Positions 61,055-64,000 of a stretch of DNA of 64,000 nt are shown here, piece after piece; positions within the stretch are counted from its first letter, which is position 1, and each line of letters opens with the position of its first letter. Under the pieces are notes generated by a model, which made no database searches, was not told where the DNA came from, and saw only the letters and a program-made list of their open reading frames with translations. Source of the stretch: Fenollaria massiliensis (GTDB taxonomy: Bacteria > Bacillota > Clostridia > Tissierellales > Peptoniphilaceae); the NCBI RefSeq assembly GCF_000312505.2, contig NZ_HG326227.1, positions 1 through 64,000 of the forward strand, given 5' to 3'. Made by a program: the position numbers and the translations under genes.

Positions 61055-62071
61055 ATGCACGGAGCCAATTTTTATGATTATGATAAAAAACTCATAGATT
61101 TCAGCTCTAACATAAACGTATTTAATATGAACGAAAGACTTTTCTCAATTATCAGGGAAGATTTTGACCATGTCAATGTTTATCCTGATATAAAAGCGAG
61201 AGAAGCGATAGATAATGTAGCCACTTACTTGGCTTGTGATGCGTCTAATATTATCCTGGGCAATGGGTCTATAGAGATAATTGATAAGGCGATACACAGG
61301 GCGAGTCGAGTGGTTATTTTTGACCCTTCGTTTTACGAGTACGAGCTTAGAGCGAGTGTTTACAAAAAAGAACTGATTAGAATAAATTATAAGGATTTTA
61401 AAATAAATTTTGATGAATTAAATATTTTAAAGAAGAATGACTTACTTATACTCACTAACCCAAATAATCCTAATGGCAGATTATTAAAAAAAGAAGAACT
61501 AATTAAGGCGCAAGAAATTTGCAAAGAGCATGGTGCGACACTTTTACTTGACGAGGCCTTTATTGAGTTTACTCTGCATGATTATGACAGCATAAAATTA
61601 TTTAAGGATGAAGACGTGATTATTGTAAGAGCCATGACAAAGACATTTGCTTTGCCAGGCGTGCGCTTTGGCTTTGCCTATGCGCCTAAGGATTTCAAAG
61701 ACTACTACGATGAATTGAGTCTTGCTTGGTCGACTGGCTTTATACAAAATGAAGCAGCAAAATTATTGGCAAATAACGAAGAATATTTAAGTCAAACAAA
61801 AAAATATTATCAAGAAGAGAGAGCTAGATTAAAAAATTTATATAAAGATTTTAAAAATTTTGAGATGATAGATAGCGATGCGAATTTCTATTTAATTAAA
61901 TTAAAAAAATATAATGACGAAGAAATGTATAAGATTATGCTAGAAAAGGGTATATTAATAAGAAGGATGCAAGGCTACAAGAATATTGGGAAAAATTACG
62001 TGCGCCTTGCGATAAGAACTCGTGAAGAGAATGATTATTTAATCGAAAAACTAAGGGAGATAGAAAATTGA
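61055..62071 (+). CDS. cobD: L-threonine-O-3-phosphate decarboxylase
   Basis: 338 residues, fold type I PLP enzyme related to histidinol-phosphate aminotransferase. HGANFYDYDKKLIDFSSNIN at residues 2-21 is the CobD N-terminal signature. Also GNGSIEIIDKAI near 68, TNPNNPNGRL near 139 and the PLP Lys in RAMTKTFALPGVRFGFAY near 194. It makes aminopropanol phosphate, which CbiB attaches to the corrin. Starts three bases after the cbiK/L stop, with AAGGAAG upstream. Confidence 0.9.
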   Translation: MHGANFYDYDKKLIDFSSNINVFNMNERLFSIIREDFDHVNVYPDIKAREAIDNVATYLACDASNIILGNGSIEIIDKAIHRASRVVIFDPSFYEYELRASVYKKELIRINYKDFKINFDELNILKKNDLLILTNPNNPNGRLLKKEELIKAQEICKEHGATLLLDEAFIEFTLHDYDSIKLFKDEDVIIVRAMTKTFALPGVRFGFAYAPKDFKDYYDELSLAWSTGFIQNEAAKLLANNEEYLSQTKKYYQEERARLKNLYKDFKNFEMIDSDANFYLIKLKKYNDEEMYKIMLEKGILIRRMQGYKNIGKNYVRLAIRTREENDYLIEKLREIEN

Positions 62072-63369
62072 AAGGCATATGCATAGCCGCAATGAACTCA
62101 AATAGCGGCAAGACAACTATAAGTTTAGCTTTGGCAAGACTGCTTGCGAATAAAAATAATAAAGTGAAGTATCTTAAGAGTGGACCCGATTTTATCGATT
62201 CAAGACTCGGCTCATTCGCATCTAAGGGGGACTATGGTAATGTTGACATCTTCATGCAAAAGAGTGGCGCAACTGAAGTAGGTGCAAGTGATGCGGACTA
62301 CTGTGTTCTAGAAGGAGTCATGGGCTACCTAGACGGCATATATAATACGATGGAGGCATCAACTTATGCTAATGCAAAAGCTTTGGGACTTAAAACTGTT
62401 TTAGTACTTACACCAAAGGGCGAGATGTTTTCACTAATTGCTAAGCTAAAAGGCTTTACAGACTACGCTGATAATATTGTTGGCGTCATATTTAATAAAA
62501 CACATGCAAAATTATATACGATATATAAGGATCTAGTAGAAAAAGAACTTGGCTTAGAAGTTTTTGGCAATATCGAAATGGACGAGGACTTTGTTATAGA
62601 GGACAAGGACCTTGGACTAGAACTGCCAAGTGATATCAAGGCTTTTGATGAGAAGCTTGACAGAATAGCTGCAAAATTAGAAAAAGAGATAGATTTTGAA
62701 AAACTTTTAAAATATTTCGAAGCGGCAAAGACAGAAGCAAAAAAAGATTTTCCAAAATCAAAAACTAGAGTAGCGATAGCCTATGACAAGGCATTTAATT
62801 TCTATTACAAAGAGAATATTGATTTTCTAGAAAAATATTTTAATGTGAAATATTTTTCTGTGTTAGACGAGGAAGAAGTTCCTGAAGCTGATTTACTTTA
62901 CATTGGCGGAGGCAATTTAAAAGATCATTTAGAGATAATCGAAAAATCAAAATCCTTAGAAAGCATAAAAAAATATTATGATAATGGCGGAAAAATATTT
63001 ACCGAAGGTGAAGCGACTTACTTTTTAGCAGAAAGCTTTAACGAGCACAAGATGCTTGGCATTATGAATGGCAAGGCTGTTAGTGAAAAAAGGCTTCATA
63101 ACTTTGGTTACGCTTATCTAAAAGCACTTAGAAAGAATTTTTTATTTGATCAAGACAAAATTTTCCATTCGCAAGAATTTCATAAGAGCAGCTTAAGTGA
63201 TAATGAATTTAATTTATTTAAGGTAGAAAAACCATATAGAGAAGACACTTGGACGAGCTCTTTTGCAAACGAAAGAGTCGTTGCGATTGAGCAAAACATT
63301 TCCTTTGTTCAAGATGAAGAATATTTTTATAAAAAGATAGATAGTTTAAGAGGTGAAAATGATGTATAA
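62068..63369 (+). CDS. cbiA: Cobyrinic acid a,c-diamide synthase lacking the catalytic cysteine
   Basis: 433 residues, near normal length. Synthetase half: P-loop AAMNSNSGKTTISLAL at residues 7-22, SGPDFIDSRL near 38, CVLEGVMGYLDGIY near 79. The C-terminal domain has the usual fold marks (LLYIGGGNLKDHLEII near 276, LGIMNGKA, HNFGYAY, SQEFHKSS near 368), but where CbiA has AECGGLMYL this protein reads TEGEATYFL, with Gly314 at the nucleophilic Cys position. Only C5 and C79 occur in the whole protein. It should therefore not hydrolyse glutamine and would need free ammonia or a partner. Overlaps cobD by four bases. Confidence 0.85.
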   Translation: MKGICIAAMNSNSGKTTISLALARLLANKNNKVKYLKSGPDFIDSRLGSFASKGDYGNVDIFMQKSGATEVGASDADYCVLEGVMGYLDGIYNTMEASTYANAKALGLKTVLVLTPKGEMFSLIAKLKGFTDYADNIVGVIFNKTHAKLYTIYKDLVEKELGLEVFGNIEMDEDFVIEDKDLGLELPSDIKAFDEKLDRIAAKLEKEIDFEKLLKYFEAAKTEAKKDFPKSKTRVAIAYDKAFNFYYKENIDFLEKYFNVKYFSVLDEEEVPEADLLYIGGGNLKDHLEIIEKSKSLESIKKYYDNGGKIFTEGEATYFLAESFNEHKMLGIMNGKAVSEKRLHNFGYAYLKALRKNFLFDQDKIFHSQEFHKSSLSDNEFNLFKVEKPYREDTWTSSFANERVVAIEQNISFVQDEEYFYKKIDSLRGENDV

Positions 63370-63988
63370 TTACGACAACAACCCCATGAATATTGAAAAC
63401 ACAAGTATGGACATAATCGATAAGGAGCTTGAAGGCACTAAGTTTACTGATACCGAAAAGCTTATAGTGAAGAGAATGATTCATTCGACAGGCGATTTTG
63501 ATTATAAAAACATAATTGATATAAGAAATAATTTTCTTGATGAAGCACTTGATGCGCTTAAAAATGGTGCCAAGATTTATACTGATACAAGGATGACTAT
63601 GGCAGGCGTGAATGAAACTAGCTTAAAGAAGCTAAACTGCGAGATCATTAATCACATCAAGGACGACGACGTAAGGGAGCTTGCTAAAGAAAAAGGAACA
63701 ACAAGAAGCTACCAAGCGATAGAGAAGACTATAGGTGAAGACATAGCCATATATTCAGTAGGCAACGCGCCAACCGCTCTATATAGAATCATAGAACTGA
63801 TTAAAGAAGAAAAAATTCATCCAAAGGCAGTTATTGGTGTGCCGGTAGGCTTTGTTGGAGCTGCTGAATCAAAGGAAGCGCTTAGAGAAGTAGGCATAGC
63901 ACAAATCTCGACAGTAGGCAACAAAGGCGGCTCAAACGTAGCAGCATCAATAATTAACGCGCTTTTATATATTTTATACAGAAAATGA
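63359..63988 (+). CDS. cbiC: Cobalt-precorrin-8 methylmutase
   Basis: 209 residues from the ATG at 63359, six bases after AGAGGT and inside the cbiA 3' end; ATG at 63362 or GTG at 63353 are alternatives. RMIHSTGDFDY near 40 holds the catalytic His. TDTRMTMAGVN near 79, SVGNAPTALYRI near 135 and GVPVGFVGAAESKEAL near 158 are family signatures. It shifts the methyl group from C11 to C12. Gene order cbiK/L-cobD-cbiA-cbiC suggests more cobalamin genes beyond the window edge. Confidence 0.93.
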   Translation: MMYNYDNNPMNIENTSMDIIDKELEGTKFTDTEKLIVKRMIHSTGDFDYKNIIDIRNNFLDEALDALKNGAKIYTDTRMTMAGVNETSLKKLNCEIINHIKDDDVRELAKEKGTTRSYQAIEKTIGEDIAIYSVGNAPTALYRIIELIKEEKIHPKAVIGVPVGFVGAAESKEALREVGIAQISTVGNKGGSNVAASIINALLYILYRK

Positions 63989-64000
63989 ATAAATACGATA

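Overview
The window is AT-rich DNA from a low-G+C Gram-positive anaerobe, most likely a clostridial or Tissierellia-type (Peptoniphilaceae-like) organism. Reasons: Firmicutes-type genes (FtsH, DivIC, RqcP, YabR-like S1 protein, PanT/CoaX, SpoVB/MurJ-like flippase), AGGAGG ribosome sites with frequent TTG/GTG starts, oxygen-sensitive radical-type reductase genes, anaerobic (early cobalt insertion) cobalamin genes, and a selenocysteine system. I cannot name the species.

Layout. 1-700: a cluster of six tRNA genes with signs of a duplication. 700-3000: ADP-ribosylglycohydrolase, a broken ArsR-like regulator, an unknown protein and a Nudix hydrolase. 3000-6030 (minus strand): activase, Cys-rich protein, double-cubane-cluster-type reductase and DUF3343. 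6235-7763: YedE/TusA-like/DUF3343 selenium-linked cluster. 8152-12206: two secreted proteins of unknown function, the first with a copper-amine-oxidase-N-like domain. 12307-18106: cca, glmM, mnmA, an orphan citC-like gene and a GNAT-like protein. 18182-18531: tmRNA. 18859-26085: comEA, selD (itself a selenoprotein), selA, selB, an orphan response regulator and a lipid-linked sugar flippase. 26223-35555: hup, rqcP, divIC, S1 protein, tilS, hpt, ftsH, a DUF819 permease, panT-like, coaX, dusB. 35645-41367: a phosphodiester glycosidase and a MacB-like ABC system with a large CARDB-type surface protein (minus strand). 41579-50725: metal P-type ATPase, map, MATE pump, a frameshifted DUF1667 gene, a cyclophilin lipoprotein, asnS, leuS. 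50820-55530: small unknown proteins, a glutaredoxin-like protein and a two-component system. 55531-63988: cobalamin biosynthesis genes in two blocks (cbiP-cbiB, and riboswitch-cbiK/L-cobD-cbiA-cbiC), split by an MFS transporter lying between diverged direct repeats.

Working together: SelD, SelA and SelB form the selenophosphate and Sec-insertion pathway, and SelD needs that pathway for its own synthesis. YedE with the TusA-like protein probably feeds selenium or sulfur into it. tRNA-Sec is not in the window. The cobalamin genes run from cobalt insertion (CbiK) to the aminopropanol arm (CobD, CbiB).

Most interesting signals: both corrinoid amidotransferases seem to have lost their glutaminase function (CbiP has no glutamine amidotransferase domain; CbiA has Gly where the catalytic Cys should be). 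The MFS transporter is read from a promoter whose spacer holds a run of eight C, a likely phase-variation switch. The MFS segment is flanked by copies of the cbiB 3' end. A DUF1667 gene is broken exactly at an A_AAA_AAA slippery heptamer. An orphan response regulator has Glu at the phospho-acceptor position.
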